Positions 9,632 through 19,435 of a stretch of DNA of 64,000 bases are shown here, one piece after another. The DNA is from Alphaproteobacteria bacterium (GTDB taxonomy: Bacteria; Pseudomonadota; Alphaproteobacteria; UBA8366; Aestuariispiraceae): the NCBI GenBank assembly GCA_033344895.1, contig JAWPMN010000001.1, positions 3,914,001 to 3,978,000 on the forward strand, written 5' to 3'. Numbering within the stretch: position 1 is the first letter of the stretch; the number at the start of each line of letters is the position of its first letter. The notes beneath the pieces are model-generated. The model searched no databases. It saw nothing but the letters and a program-made list of their open reading frames with translations, and was not told the DNA's origin. Position numbers and translations under genes: made by a program.

Positions 9632-10297
9632 CTAGCGCGCCACGCCTTCCGCGATCAGCTTGCCGCCCAGGACCCCCATGACGGCGCCTGCCGCCCGGTC
9701 GATCCAGACCTTGAAACGCAGATAGGCCGCCCTCGGATGCCTTGAGGAGAAGGCGATTGCGACGACGGCATACCAGAGAGTCTCCATGATGAAAAAGGCG
9801 AGCGGCAGCACGATGTTCATCCACAGGGGAATTTCAGGCGGCAGGAAGGCGGCGAAGACGCTGCCATAGACCACGGCCAGTTTCGGGTTGCTGACCTGGA
9901 TCAGGAAGGCCAGTCCGAAGGCGCGTTGCGCAGATCGGGCAGGGGGCGGCGATCCGTCTTCGGTCATTCGCCCGGCCGGTATGCGGGCATCACGCCAGAT
10001 GCGAACGGCCAGATACAGCAGATACAGTCCGCCACCGATCTTCAGCCCGGTACAGAGCCAGGGCGCCTGGGCGATCAGGAAGTTGAGGCCCAGCAGCGCC
10101 AGGGCCCCGAACAGGGCGGCGCCGGTCCCCATTCCCAGGGCGGCGGCGAGTCCGTCCGAACGTCCGCCGCCGATGGCGATGCGCGTCACCAGTACGAAAC
10201 TCGGTCCCGGGCTCATGGCACCGATCATCAATGTCCCCAGAATGCCGGCGATCAGGACAAGTTCCGGGATCACCGCCGTCATTTCTACAGATACCAT
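9632..10297 (-). CDS. LysE/RhtB family amino-acid exporter
   Basis: 221 residues with about six hydrophobic helices. The family signature GAMSPGPSFVLVTR lies near the N-terminus and ISNPKL-like VSNPKLAVVYGSVF follows in the middle. These inner-membrane carriers export amino acids or related metabolites. The chosen ATG overlaps the end of the glutamine-synthetase-like gene by 13 bases and has AGGGA before it; a second ATG at 10282 has no such site. Adjacency suggests co-transcription with the upstream ligase gene and possibly a shared substrate, which is inference. Confidence 0.9.
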   Translation of the reverse strand: MVSVEMTAVIPELVLIAGILGTLMIGAMSPGPSFVLVTRIAIGGGRSDGLAAALGMGTGAALFGALALLGLNFLIAQAPWLCTGLKIGGGLYLLYLAVRIWRDARIPAGRMTEDGSPPPARSAQRAFGLAFLIQVSNPKLAVVYGSVFAAFLPPEIPLWMNIVLPLAFFIMETLWYAVVAIAFSSRHPRAAYLRFKVWIDRAAGAVMGVLGGKLIAEGVAR

Positions 10298-11640
10298 TGC
10301 ATTTCCCTGGGCAGCGGTTCGGACAGCAGGTCCAGAAACTCGTTGCTCTTCACCGTGTGATAGATGTCGACATAATCGCTGCCCAGATACTCCTGCAAAA
10401 TGGTCGCGCCGGACAGGGCGTCCAGGGCGCGCCAGATCGTCAGGGGCAGGGCGGGATCCGCTTCCTCCCCGGCATTGCCGTCCCGCGGCGGTGTCGTCGG
10501 CTCCAGCCGGTTCGACAATCCGTGGTGCAATCCGGCCAGGACACAGGCGAGGGCGAGATAAGGATTGGCATCCGCCCCGGCGACACGGTGTTCGATCCGT
10601 TTCGCCTGTCCACGCGCCGAGGGAATCCGGAACGCAAGCGAGCGATTGTCATAGCCCCAGTCCGTCGTGACGGGCACGAAGAGATTCGGCTCGAACCGCC
10701 TGAAGGCGTTCAGGTTGGGTGCGAAAAAGGCCATGGACTGTCCCATCGTCGCCTGCAGGCCGGCCATCGCGTGTCGCATGCGTTCTTCATTCGAATCGAT
10801 TGATTCGTCGAAGATATTGCCCCCATCCTCTCCAAGAAAACTGATGTGGACATGGAGGCCGGACCCGGATTCTTCCGCGAACGGCTTGGACAGGAACGTC
10901 GCGTCCATGCCGTGCTGACGCGCGACGGATTTGACGCAGCGGCGCAGCAGACAGGCATGGTCCGCCGCCTGCAGCGGATCCGTGACATGGTTCAGGTTCA
11001 ACTCGAACTGACCCGGCGCGAATTCGGTCGACGCGACGGAGGCCGGTATGCCCTGGATGGCGCAGGCATCGGTAATGGCCCCCAGCACCTCCGAGAATTC
11101 GTCCAGCGTGTCCATGCTGTAGACCTTCTTGGAGTCCATTCGGCGACCGGTTGCCGGTGAACGCACGGGAAGGGGCCCGCCCTGGGAGCCCCGATCCAGG
11201 TCGATCAGGTAGAACTCCAGTTCCAGGGCCACGACCGGGGTGATCTTCAGGTCGTCGAAGCGGTCCGCGACACGTTTCAAAACCTGTCTTGGTTCGAACG
11301 GCACGATTTCGCCGGATTGCGGCCGCCGCATCGACATCAGAACCTGGGCCGTCGGTTCCGCCGCCCAGGGAACCGGCGTCAATGTGCCTGCGATCGGAAA
11401 GGCCAGGGCGTCCGGATCACCGTCGGACACGCCGAACCCCTTCGGGTCGCTCGTGTTGCCGGTCGCGTCCAGAAGGGTGACCGCCGCACACATGGTCAGC
11501 CCGTCCTCATACAGCTTCGCCGCATCCCGGATTGGATAGCGCTTTCCAAGCGCGAAGCCGCACATGTCGAACAGCACTCCGTCGATGTATTTCGTTTCCG
11601 GATGGGCCTTCAGGTAGGCGTTCAGTTCTTGAATCGTCAC
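10285..11640 (-). CDS. glutamine synthetase family protein (gamma-glutamylpolyamine synthetase-like)
   Basis: 451 residues. It resembles the PuuA/GlnA3-like branch that joins glutamate to amines rather than making glutamine. Visible are the Glu-rich metal segment ALELEFYL, the STEFAPGQFELNL segment, GSGLHVHIS with the conserved His, and the ATP/substrate region RIPSARGQAKRIEHRVAGADANPY. The length is near 450, as for PuuA, and the adenylylation-site region of housekeeping GlnA is not recognisable. The start is a GTG with no good ribosome-binding site. It is followed directly by a LysE-type exporter. No other polyamine genes are in the window. Confidence 0.85.
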   Translation of the reverse strand: MTIQELNAYLKAHPETKYIDGVLFDMCGFALGKRYPIRDAAKLYEDGLTMCAAVTLLDATGNTSDPKGFGVSDGDPDALAFPIAGTLTPVPWAAEPTAQVLMSMRRPQSGEIVPFEPRQVLKRVADRFDDLKITPVVALELEFYLIDLDRGSQGGPLPVRSPATGRRMDSKKVYSMDTLDEFSEVLGAITDACAIQGIPASVASTEFAPGQFELNLNHVTDPLQAADHACLLRRCVKSVARQHGMDATFLSKPFAEESGSGLHVHISFLGEDGGNIFDESIDSNEERMRHAMAGLQATMGQSMAFFAPNLNAFRRFEPNLFVPVTTDWGYDNRSLAFRIPSARGQAKRIEHRVAGADANPYLALACVLAGLHHGLSNRLEPTTPPRDGNAGEEADPALPLTIWRALDALSGATILQEYLGSDYVDIYHTVKSNEFLDLLSEPLPREMQWYL

Positions 11641-11889
11641 AGGCGGGTCTCAAACGGTCAGGATGTTGGTGGTAGGGTGTCTGTCGGGCGGTAGAGTGCA
11701 ATGACGCGAGCACCGGCGCAATGCGAAGTGTCCGGTTGCCATTCCGTAATCGTGATAATGTATATTATGGAAAATAAATTGGGGTGTATCCCATGGGCCA
11801 AAGGCGGTTCTGCCTTGTACCACGCGGCCCGCAGCCGTGATACCCTGCCGGCAAGCAACAAGAGCAACTTGCGGGAACATGGGACGGTC
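11641..11889. promoter_or_regulatory. divergent intergenic region between the ligase gene and the membrane cyclase
   Basis: About 250 bases between two divergent genes, and one of the few AT-rich spots in this part of the window. Around 11755-11768 there is a short inverted repeat, ATAAT-GTAT-ATTAT, next to TATATT-like sequence that could serve as a -10 element. A TTGCCA lies 19 bases upstream of TATATT, a long spacing, so the promoter call is weak. No RNA gene is apparent. An in-frame ATG at 11701 keeps the cyclase frame open but gives a non-conserved N-terminus. Confidence 0.3.
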
Positions 11890-13545
11890 ATGACGGTACA
11901 GGCGCGCCTGCGGGCGATCAGCGGATCGATCCTGTTTCTCTTTCTGACCTGTCATCTGATCAACCATGCATTCGGCCTGGTCTCGTTCCAGGCAATGGGC
12001 CACGCGCATGACATCCTGATGACGACCTGGCGCACGCCGGTCGGAACCGCGATTTTGTCCCTTGCCTTCCTGACGCATTATTTCGTGGCAATCCTGGCGA
12101 TCTATCGCCGCCGCACGATGACGATCACCGGCTGGGAAGCTGCCCAGATGGGCAGCGGCCTGATCATCCCGATCCTGATTGTCGAGCATATCCTGGGCAC
12201 CCGGATTGCCGAGGAAGTCGCCGGGGTCGATCCGACCTACCGCTATGTCATCGCGGCGCTTTGGGTTGCCGAACCGGTGACCGGCGTCCTTCAGGGGCTG
12301 GCCGTGATCGTGGCCTGGACCCATGGCTGCATCGGTCTGCATTTCTGGTTGCGCGTAAAGGACTGGTACGGCGCATGGCGCCGGCAGCTGCTGGGCGTCG
12401 CCCTGGTTCTGCCGGCGCTATCCCTTGCCGGTTATGTGTCGTCCGGGTTCGAAGTGCTGTTCGAACTGGATCGCGACCATATGGTGAATGCCATCCTGTC
12501 CCAGGCCCGGTTCGATCCGGCGAAAATACAGCCGCTGCTTGCCTGGAAAGCCCCGGCGACCGCGACTTTTGTCCTTCTCGGCACCGTGCCGTTTCTGGCC
12601 CGGTTTGTCCGCGACCGCATTGTCTGCAAGCCGCGCGTGGCCCTGATGCTGCCGGACGGGACGCGCGTGCCGGTACCGCTGGGGGCGACGGCCCTGGAGG
12701 CCCTGCGCGCGGCCGGGCGGCCCCATGCCGCGGTCTGTGGCGGCCGCGGCCGCTGCACAACCTGTCGCGTGCGGGTCATTCAGGGCGCGGAGGAACTGGA
12801 GCCGCCCGCAGACCTGGAGGAGTCTGCCCTGCAGCGGATCAAGGCCCTGGAAGGCGTCCGTCTTGCCTGTCAGATCCGGCCGAAGGCGCATCTGGGTGTC
12901 TCCCCCCTGCTGCCGCCCACGGCAACCGCGCGGGACGGCCGCCAGATGGGAGGCCTCGAGGGCGAGGAACGGCAGGTTACCTGCCTGTTCATCGACATCC
13001 GCCGGTCGACCAAGCTCGGCGAGGAAAAGCTTCCCTATGACGTCCTTTTCATCCTGAACCAGTTCTTTTCCGAGATGAGCCACGCCATTGCGGAGACCGG
13101 TGGTCATTATGCCCAGTTCAACGGCGACGGATTGATGGCGCTCTATGGCCTGGAAACGTCGCCGGAGATCGGGGCACGGTCGGCCCTGAACGGGGCGAGA
13201 GCCATGCTGCAACGCCTTGAAAAACTGAATAAATCCCTGGAGAGTGAGTTGCCCTTCCCGCTGGCCGTCGGAATTGGCCTGCATCATGGTGAAGCGATCG
13301 TCGGCGCGATGGGCCCGCCCCGCGCCCAGATCACCTCAGCCATCGGCGACACGATCAACATCGCCGCCCGGTTGGAAAGCCTTACCAAGGAACATGGCGT
13401 TCCGGTGATCCTATCCCATGAGGTAGCCCTGGCGGCGGGGGTCGCGACGGCGACACTGACCGCGGCCGAAGTGCCGGTTCGCGGCCGCACGGCGCCGGTC
13501 ACATTCTATCCTGTCGGCAATCCGGACGGCCTGTTCCCGGTCTAG
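11890..13545 (+). CDS. membrane-anchored cyclase with haem-b-type anchor, [2Fe-2S] ferredoxin domain and class III cyclase domain
   Basis: 551 residues in three parts. Residues 1-245 contain about six hydrophobic helices with many histidines placed like those of a succinate-dehydrogenase-type cytochrome b anchor (H22 and H26 in HLINH, H63, H100, H145, H151). Residues ~250-340 are a [2Fe-2S] ferredoxin domain with C283, C289, C292 and C327 (Cx5Cx2C...C spacing). Residues ~360-540 are a class III cyclase domain with metal Asp369 and Asp413 and the NIAARLE segment. The adenine-selecting Lys is Gln here (QFNGD). The arrangement resembles the redox-controlled CyaC of Sinorhizobium meliloti. The start has GGGA five bases before the ATG. 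Confidence 0.88.
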   Translation: MTVQARLRAISGSILFLFLTCHLINHAFGLVSFQAMGHAHDILMTTWRTPVGTAILSLAFLTHYFVAILAIYRRRTMTITGWEAAQMGSGLIIPILIVEHILGTRIAEEVAGVDPTYRYVIAALWVAEPVTGVLQGLAVIVAWTHGCIGLHFWLRVKDWYGAWRRQLLGVALVLPALSLAGYVSSGFEVLFELDRDHMVNAILSQARFDPAKIQPLLAWKAPATATFVLLGTVPFLARFVRDRIVCKPRVALMLPDGTRVPVPLGATALEALRAAGRPHAAVCGGRGRCTTCRVRVIQGAEELEPPADLEESALQRIKALEGVRLACQIRPKAHLGVSPLLPPTATARDGRQMGGLEGEERQVTCLFIDIRRSTKLGEEKLPYDVLFILNQFFSEMSHAIAETGGHYAQFNGDGLMALYGLETSPEIGARSALNGARAMLQRLEKLNKSLESELPFPLAVGIGLHHGEAIVGAMGPPRAQITSAIGDTINIAARLESLTKEHGVPVILSHEVALAAGVATATLTAAEVPVRGRTAPVTFYPVGNPDGLFPV

Positions 13546-13554
13546 TCCTTTCCG

Positions 13555-14373
13555 CTAGTCGCGGCTCATCAGAAAACGGCGCAGTTTTCGCCAGATTTCC
13601 GCGTTCGGCGCGCTTAGCAGGCCGTGGACGCGGTCGCCGGCACGATACGGGGTGCCGTCGACGCGTTCGATCATGCCGCCGGCTTCTCGCAGCAGCAGCG
13701 CCCCCGGGGCGTGATCCCAGGGCCAGAGCCGTCGGTAGAACGAGAAATGGCGCTGCCCGAGAGCCTGCGCCAGAAAATCCTGGCCGGCACAGGACAGCGA
13801 CGAGACATGCCCGAACCGGGCCTGCGCCTCGGCGCGGACCTGTTTGCGCCGAGGCTCCTCGAAATACCAGGCGTTGACGAGGCCGATCATCTCCTTTTCC
13901 GGCGGTGCCTCCGGAATGGTCAGCCGCTGACCGTCGAGCCAGCCCCCTGCCCCAGCCACGGCAATGGCGGTCCGGTTGGGCAGCGGATCGTGGATCCAGC
14001 CCATGACCGGCCGGTTGCGCTCAACCAGGGCGACCATCATGCAGAAGGTCGCACTGGACTTCGTGAAGTTCTTGGTGCCGTCGACCGGGTCGATGACCCA
14101 GACCGGGCCGTCATCCTCGAACCGGCGCAGGATTTCCGGGTCTTTCGAATGGGCCTCCTCGCCGACGACGAGGCTGCCCGGCAACAGGGCGCTCAATTCC
14201 TTCGTCAGGAACCGCTCCGCCTCCAGATCCGCGATTGTGACGAGGTCGCCCGGCGCCTTCTCGATGATCTCATGACCGCGCAGACTGTCGAACCGGGGCA
14301 ATACGATGGTCTCCGCCGCCGCGCGCAGCAGCGCCTCGACTTTCGCGGTGTCGATGCGGTCCGTCAGAGTCAC
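13555..14373 (-). CDS. inositol monophosphatase family protein
   Basis: 272 residues from a GTG start that overlaps the upstream stop by four bases (GTGA). The family motifs are complete: GEEAHSKD with Glu72, IDPVDGTKNF with Asp95 and Asp98, and WPWDHAPGALLLREAGG near the C-terminus. These bind two or three metal ions and hydrolyse phosphate monoesters such as inositol 1-phosphate, PAP or sugar phosphates. The frame is open far upstream, but that stretch is antisense-like low-complexity Arg/Gly sequence inside the neighbouring gene and is not part of the protein. Translationally coupled to the Ldh-family gene. Confidence 0.9.
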   Translation of the reverse strand: MTLTDRIDTAKVEALLRAAAETIVLPRFDSLRGHEIIEKAPGDLVTIADLEAERFLTKELSALLPGSLVVGEEAHSKDPEILRRFEDDGPVWVIDPVDGTKNFTKSSATFCMMVALVERNRPVMGWIHDPLPNRTAIAVAGAGGWLDGQRLTIPEAPPEKEMIGLVNAWYFEEPRRKQVRAEAQARFGHVSSLSCAGQDFLAQALGQRHFSFYRRLWPWDHAPGALLLREAGGMIERVDGTPYRAGDRVHGLLSAPNAEIWRKLRRFLMSRD

Positions 14374-15398
14374 CCCTGCCCCCCTTCGGCATAGCCGCCC
14401 AGGGTGGCCAGCAGGTCGTCCGGCACTTCGACCCCTTTGGCTTCCGCTTTGGCCCGGTTCTCGTGCCGTCGGTTGCCTGGCAGGCGCACGCCATCCTGTT
14501 CCAGCATCGCGCCGAACAACGTTTCGATCCGGTCGGCCATTCCTTCGCCGCCGAAACGGGCGGGATCGATGGCCAGATAGAATTGCCCGATGTCCGGCGG
14601 ACCGCCCTCGTCTCCCCCCAGGCTGGAGGCTTCGAAAGACCATTTTGCGCCGGTCAGGCCCCCGGCCATGATTTCGACCAGAAGCGCCATGGCGGCGCCC
14701 TTATACCCGCCGGACGGGGCCATTGAGCCTTCGCCGAGGACTATAGTGGGATCGGTGCAGGGATTGCCGTCGGCATCCAGGCCCCAGCCTTCCGGTATCG
14801 GTTCGCCCGCCTGCGCCTTGAGGGCGATGTTGATCCGGGCCGTGGCGGTGGAGCTCTGATCGATGACCAGCGGCGGTCCATCGCGGCGCGGGACGCCGAA
14901 GGCGATCGGATTGGTGCCGAACAGGGGTTTCCTGCCGCCGAACGGGGCCAGCGTGGCGGAGGCATTGGTGAAGGTCATGCCGATCAGCCCGGCGCGCGCC
15001 ATGCGGTCGCTGAACCAGCCGATGACGCCGGACGCATAGGAATGACGGATGCCGAACCCGGCGATCCCGTTTTCCCGCGCCAGGGCGTAGAAGGCCTCCT
15101 CCCCTGCCGTAAAGGCCGGATGGCAGAAGCCGTGCCCCGCATCGGCCATCAGCGCGGAGGGTCCGGTTCGTGTCACCACCGGGACGGCATCGCCGACCAC
15201 CTTGCCGATGGACACATGCCGGCAATAGATCGGCAGATAGGCCAGCCCAACATTCCGGATCCCCTCCGCCTCGGCATCCGTGATGCTCTGTGCCACGACT
15301 TCCGCCGGATCTTCCGCCGTGCCCGCGCCGATCAGCGCTGCTCTGGCGAGGGTGTAGACATCTTTGAGGGAGAGGGTTTCGGGCATGGCGGGCTTCAT
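14370..15398 (-). CDS. Ldh family (malate/L-lactate/sulfolactate-type) NAD(P) oxidoreductase
   Basis: 342 residues from this ATG; other in-frame starts exist at 15428 and 15386 and none has a clear ribosome-binding site. The fold is recognised from FGGRKPLFGTNPIAFGVPR, VIDQSSTATARINIALKAQAG and SGGYKGAAMALLVEIMAG, which mark the type-2 malate/lactate dehydrogenase family. These reduce 2-keto acids or cyclic imines. The usual N-terminal SHGxxR signature is replaced by RNVGLAY (residues ~48-54), so the catalytic His and Arg seem to be missing or moved. Coupled to the downstream phosphatase gene; substrate unknown. Confidence 0.82.
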   Translation of the reverse strand: MKPAMPETLSLKDVYTLARAALIGAGTAEDPAEVVAQSITDAEAEGIRNVGLAYLPIYCRHVSIGKVVGDAVPVVTRTGPSALMADAGHGFCHPAFTAGEEAFYALARENGIAGFGIRHSYASGVIGWFSDRMARAGLIGMTFTNASATLAPFGGRKPLFGTNPIAFGVPRRDGPPLVIDQSSTATARINIALKAQAGEPIPEGWGLDADGNPCTDPTIVLGEGSMAPSGGYKGAAMALLVEIMAGGLTGAKWSFEASSLGGDEGGPPDIGQFYLAIDPARFGGEGMADRIETLFGAMLEQDGVRLPGNRRHENRAKAEAKGVEVPDDLLATLGGYAEGGQG

Positions 15399-15433
15399 TG
15401 TTTGGCGTAAAGGAGAACCTATCAGCATCGCCG

Positions 15434-15470
15434 AAAAGAAAAAGGCCGCCGGGTCGCCCCGACGGCCTTC
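15434..15470 (-). terminator. rho-independent terminator of groES-groL
   Basis: Lies just downstream of the groL stop. On the minus strand AAGGCCG pairs with CGGCCTT (15442-15448 with 15463-15469), enclosing a GC-rich inner part, and is followed by a T-rich run (complement of 15434-15443). Confidence 0.85.
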
Positions 15471-15495
15471 TTCGTAACGTGGTGCCTGGGCAGGC

Positions 15496-17157
<1,662 letters not shown>

Positions 17158-17207
17158 CTAAAAGTTTGTTCGGATACGAAAAAAGCGCGGTACCGGAGCG
17201 GTCGCGC

Positions 17208-17495
17208 TTACTCGATGATCCCCATGATGTCGGACTCTTTCATGATCAGCAGCTCGTCGCCGTCGATCTTGACTTCCGTGCCCGACCATTTGCCGAACAG
17301 AACGGTGTCGCCCTTCTTCACGTCCAGTTTGCGGACGCTGCCGTCTTCCTTGACGGTGCCGTTGCCGACGGCCAGGACCTTGCCCTGCATCGGCTTTTCC
17401 TGGGCCGTATCCGGAATGATGATGCCGGACGCGGTCTTGGTCTCGCTTTCGACGCGCTTCACCAGAACGCGATCGTGCAGAGGCCGGAATTTCAT
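17208..17495 (-). CDS. groS: 10 kDa co-chaperonin GroES
   Basis: 95 residues, the usual length. [14 protein letters not shown] at the N-terminus and the mobile-loop region [18 protein letters not shown] are characteristic. First gene of the groES-groL operon, with CIRCE and a promoter directly upstream. Confidence 0.99.
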   Translation of the reverse strand: MKFRPLHDRVLVKRVESETKTASGIIIPDTAQEKPMQGKVLAVGNGTVKEDGSVRKLDVKKGDTVLFGKWSGTEVKIDGDELLIMKESDIMGIIE

Positions 17496-17568
17496 GGTGT
17501 TTCCCCTTAAGCCAGCGTTGTTTCGGGAGCCTTGGCGACGTTTCGCCGGTCGGCCCGTGAACGAGGTG

Positions 17569-17595
17569 TTAGCACTCCCCGCATGTGAGTGCTAT
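17569..17595 (-). promoter_or_regulatory. CIRCE element (HrcA operator) of groESL
   Basis: TTAGCACTC, nine bases, GAGTGCTAT. It matches the consensus TTAGCACTC-N9-GAGTGCTAA at all but the last base. It sits immediately downstream of the predicted -10, where HrcA binding would block transcription. hrcA itself is not in the window. Confidence 0.95.
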
Positions 17596-17598
17596 CCG

Positions 17599-17626
17599 CA
17601 TATACGGGCCATACGGGGTATGTCAA
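17599..17626 (-). promoter_or_regulatory. promoter of groESL
   Basis: On the minus strand TTGACA (17621-17626), a 16-base spacer and TATATG (17599-17604). The start point would fall inside the CIRCE element. It looks like a vegetative sigma-70 promoter; I see no convincing sigma-32 sequence. Confidence 0.75.
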
Positions 17627-17664
17627 TGGATGGCGGGGAAAAAAGGGCGGAATCGCTGGATTTT

Positions 17665-19020
17665 CTATTCTTCGGCCTCAGTCGGATGACCGAAACGCTG
17701 CGCGAACCGGTCCCAGTCCCCGGGATCGAGAGAGGCCGTCACGATCTGCGTCCCCTCCGTTTCGTCCGTCTCGTGCCCCAACACATCGCCGAAGCGATGC
17801 AGCCAGGCAACGGCGGCACCGTCACCGGCCGGAACCCGAACGCGGCGTGTCTCCCGGAACCGGGCCAGTGCGGCATCGATCGCCGCCAGAAGCTGATCGA
17901 ATCCGGTGCCTTCAGCGGCGGAGATCGCATAGGCCGACGGGTCGTCCTCACTGTCCCGAGCAGCCGCGGCACGCGCTTCGACCGGCCCCCTTCCCTCTTC
18001 AGGCAGCAGGTCCGTCTTGTTCCACGCCTCCAACATGACCGTCTGAGGATCAATTTCAAGGGAGGAAAGGACCTGCTCGACGTCGGATTTCTCAACCTCG
18101 GTCTCGCCGGACGAGATATCGCGCACATGGATCAGGACCTGTGCTGCCCTTACTTCTTCCAGAGTGGCGCGGAAGGCGGCCACGAGGTCGGTCGGCAGGT
18201 CCGAGATGAACCCGACAGTGTCAGACAGAATGGCGGTTCGGCCACTCGGCAAATCCAGCTTGCGCATGGTCGGATCCAGCGTCGCGAACAGCATGTCCTT
18301 GGCCATGACGGACGCATCCGTCAGCCGGTTGAACAAAGTGGACTTGCCCGCATTGGTGTAGCCGACAAGGGAGACCACCGGATAAGGCACCTTCTCCCGC
18401 GCCTTGCGGTGCAGGCCCCGGGTTCTGGCGACCTGTTCCAGCTCCTTCTTCAGGCGCACGATGCGCTCGTCGATCAGGCGGCGATCGATTTCGATCTGGC
18501 TTTCCCCGGGACCGCCGATGAAGCCCAGTCCGCCGCGTTGCCGCTCCAGATGGGTCCAACTGCGGACAAGGCGGGATCGCTGGAACGTCAATGCCGCCAG
18601 TTCGACCTGCAGACGCCCTTCATGGGTGCGTGCCCGGGCTCCGAAGATCTCCAGAATGAGGCCGGTGCGATCGATGACCTTTGTGTCGATGTCCCGTTCC
18701 AGGTTGCGCTGCTGAACCGGCGTCAGGCTGGCATCGACGATCAGAAGTTCGGTCTCGAGAGCCGCGCAGATTCCCTTCAGACGTTCGACCACGCCGCCGC
18801 CCAGCAGGGTGGCCGGGACAACCTTGGACAGCCGAACGGCCTCGGCGTGGACAACGTCCAGGTCGATGGCGGCCGCCAGACCGACGGCTTCCTCCAGACG
18901 TGCTTCAGGGCTGCGGCGCCTCTGGGAGACGCCGGGAATTTCCGGGTATATGACGGCAGCACGCCGAGCACCGGCGGCGGTCCAGCCCCGGTGCTCCGTA
19001 CGGTATCGGGTCTCGGTCAA
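17665..19020 (-). CDS. hflX: GTPase HflX
   Basis: 451 residues. A ribosome-associated GTPase that splits stalled or stressed 70S ribosomes. An N-terminal HflX domain with LLGGGVVERLKG is followed by the glycine-rich linker GGLGFIGGPGESQIE and the G domain: P-loop VGYTNAGKSTLFNRL, ATLDPT, DTVGFISDLP and NKTDLL. It follows hfq by 6 bases, the standard hfq-hflX pairing in proteobacteria. Confidence 0.97.
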   Translation of the reverse strand: MTETRYRTEHRGWTAAGARRAAVIYPEIPGVSQRRRSPEARLEEAVGLAAAIDLDVVHAEAVRLSKVVPATLLGGGVVERLKGICAALETELLIVDASLTPVQQRNLERDIDTKVIDRTGLILEIFGARARTHEGRLQVELAALTFQRSRLVRSWTHLERQRGGLGFIGGPGESQIEIDRRLIDERIVRLKKELEQVARTRGLHRKAREKVPYPVVSLVGYTNAGKSTLFNRLTDASVMAKDMLFATLDPTMRKLDLPSGRTAILSDTVGFISDLPTDLVAAFRATLEEVRAAQVLIHVRDISSGETEVEKSDVEQVLSSLEIDPQTVMLEAWNKTDLLPEEGRGPVEARAAAARDSEDDPSAYAISAAEGTGFDQLLAAIDAALARFRETRRVRVPAGDGAAVAWLHRFGDVLGHETDETEGTQIVTASLDPGDWDRFAQRFGHPTEAEE

Positions 19021-19026
19021 TTACGC

Positions 19027-19281
19027 TCAGCTCTCCTCGCCGCTGCCTTCATTGGGCTCGAACAACTGGATCGGGCTGCCAGGCATGACGGTGGATATGG
19101 CGTGCTTGTAAACCAACTGCGAGTGGGCGTCACGTCGCAGCAGCACGCAGAAATTATCGAACCACGTAACGATTCCCTGAAGTTTCACGCCGTTCACCAG
19201 GAACACCGTCACGGGAAGTTTGTTTTTCCGAAGATGGTTCAGAAACGTATCTTGGAGGTTCTGGTTCTTGTCGGACGACAT
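19027..19281 (-). CDS. hfq: RNA chaperone Hfq
   Basis: 84 residues. The Sm1 motif region ([30 protein letters not shown]) and the Sm2 segment [10 protein letters not shown] are clear. The hexamer links small RNAs to mRNAs. The start is the ATG preceded by AAGGGGG; the frame remains open upstream but without similarity. The C-terminal tail is short, as usual in alphaproteobacteria. Confidence 0.98.
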   Translation of the reverse strand: MSSDKNQNLQDTFLNHLRKNKLPVTVFLVNGVKLQGIVTWFDNFCVLLRRDAHSQLVYKHAISTVMPGSPIQLFEPNEGSGEES

Positions 19282-19397
19282 GGATGCCCCCTTCCGTATG
19301 GCAACGTTGTTGTTTTTCGGTCCGCTCTTGCTGCTTCCATCCGATTTTTGGACAAATCCGCAAAAATACAACGGTTTAATGTCGCAAACACGTATGG

Positions 19398-19418
19398 GGC
19401 GGAATCACCGATTCCGCC
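19398..19418. repeat. perfect 9-bp stem-loop between the HAD gene and hfq
   Basis: GGCGGAATC, loop ACC, GATTCCGCC. It lies in the ~154-base gap upstream of hfq. No T-run follows it on the minus strand, so it is not a typical rho-independent terminator. It could be a processing or stability element in a trkA-HAD-hfq transcript, or part of a structured hfq leader. Confidence 0.6.
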
Positions 19419-19435
19419 GAGTCAACCAGACACTA

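Noticed and set aside
11701..11889. N-terminal extension of the membrane cyclase from an ATG at 11701
   Set aside because: The added 63 residues are not conserved-looking, cross an AT-rich promoter-like stretch, and the ATG at 11890 has a well-placed GGGA.
14374..14643. N-terminal extension of the inositol-monophosphatase-like protein
   Set aside because: The extension is Arg/Gly/Pro-rich sequence inside the Ldh-family gene read in another frame; the GTG at 14373 gives the normal length and a GTGA coupling.
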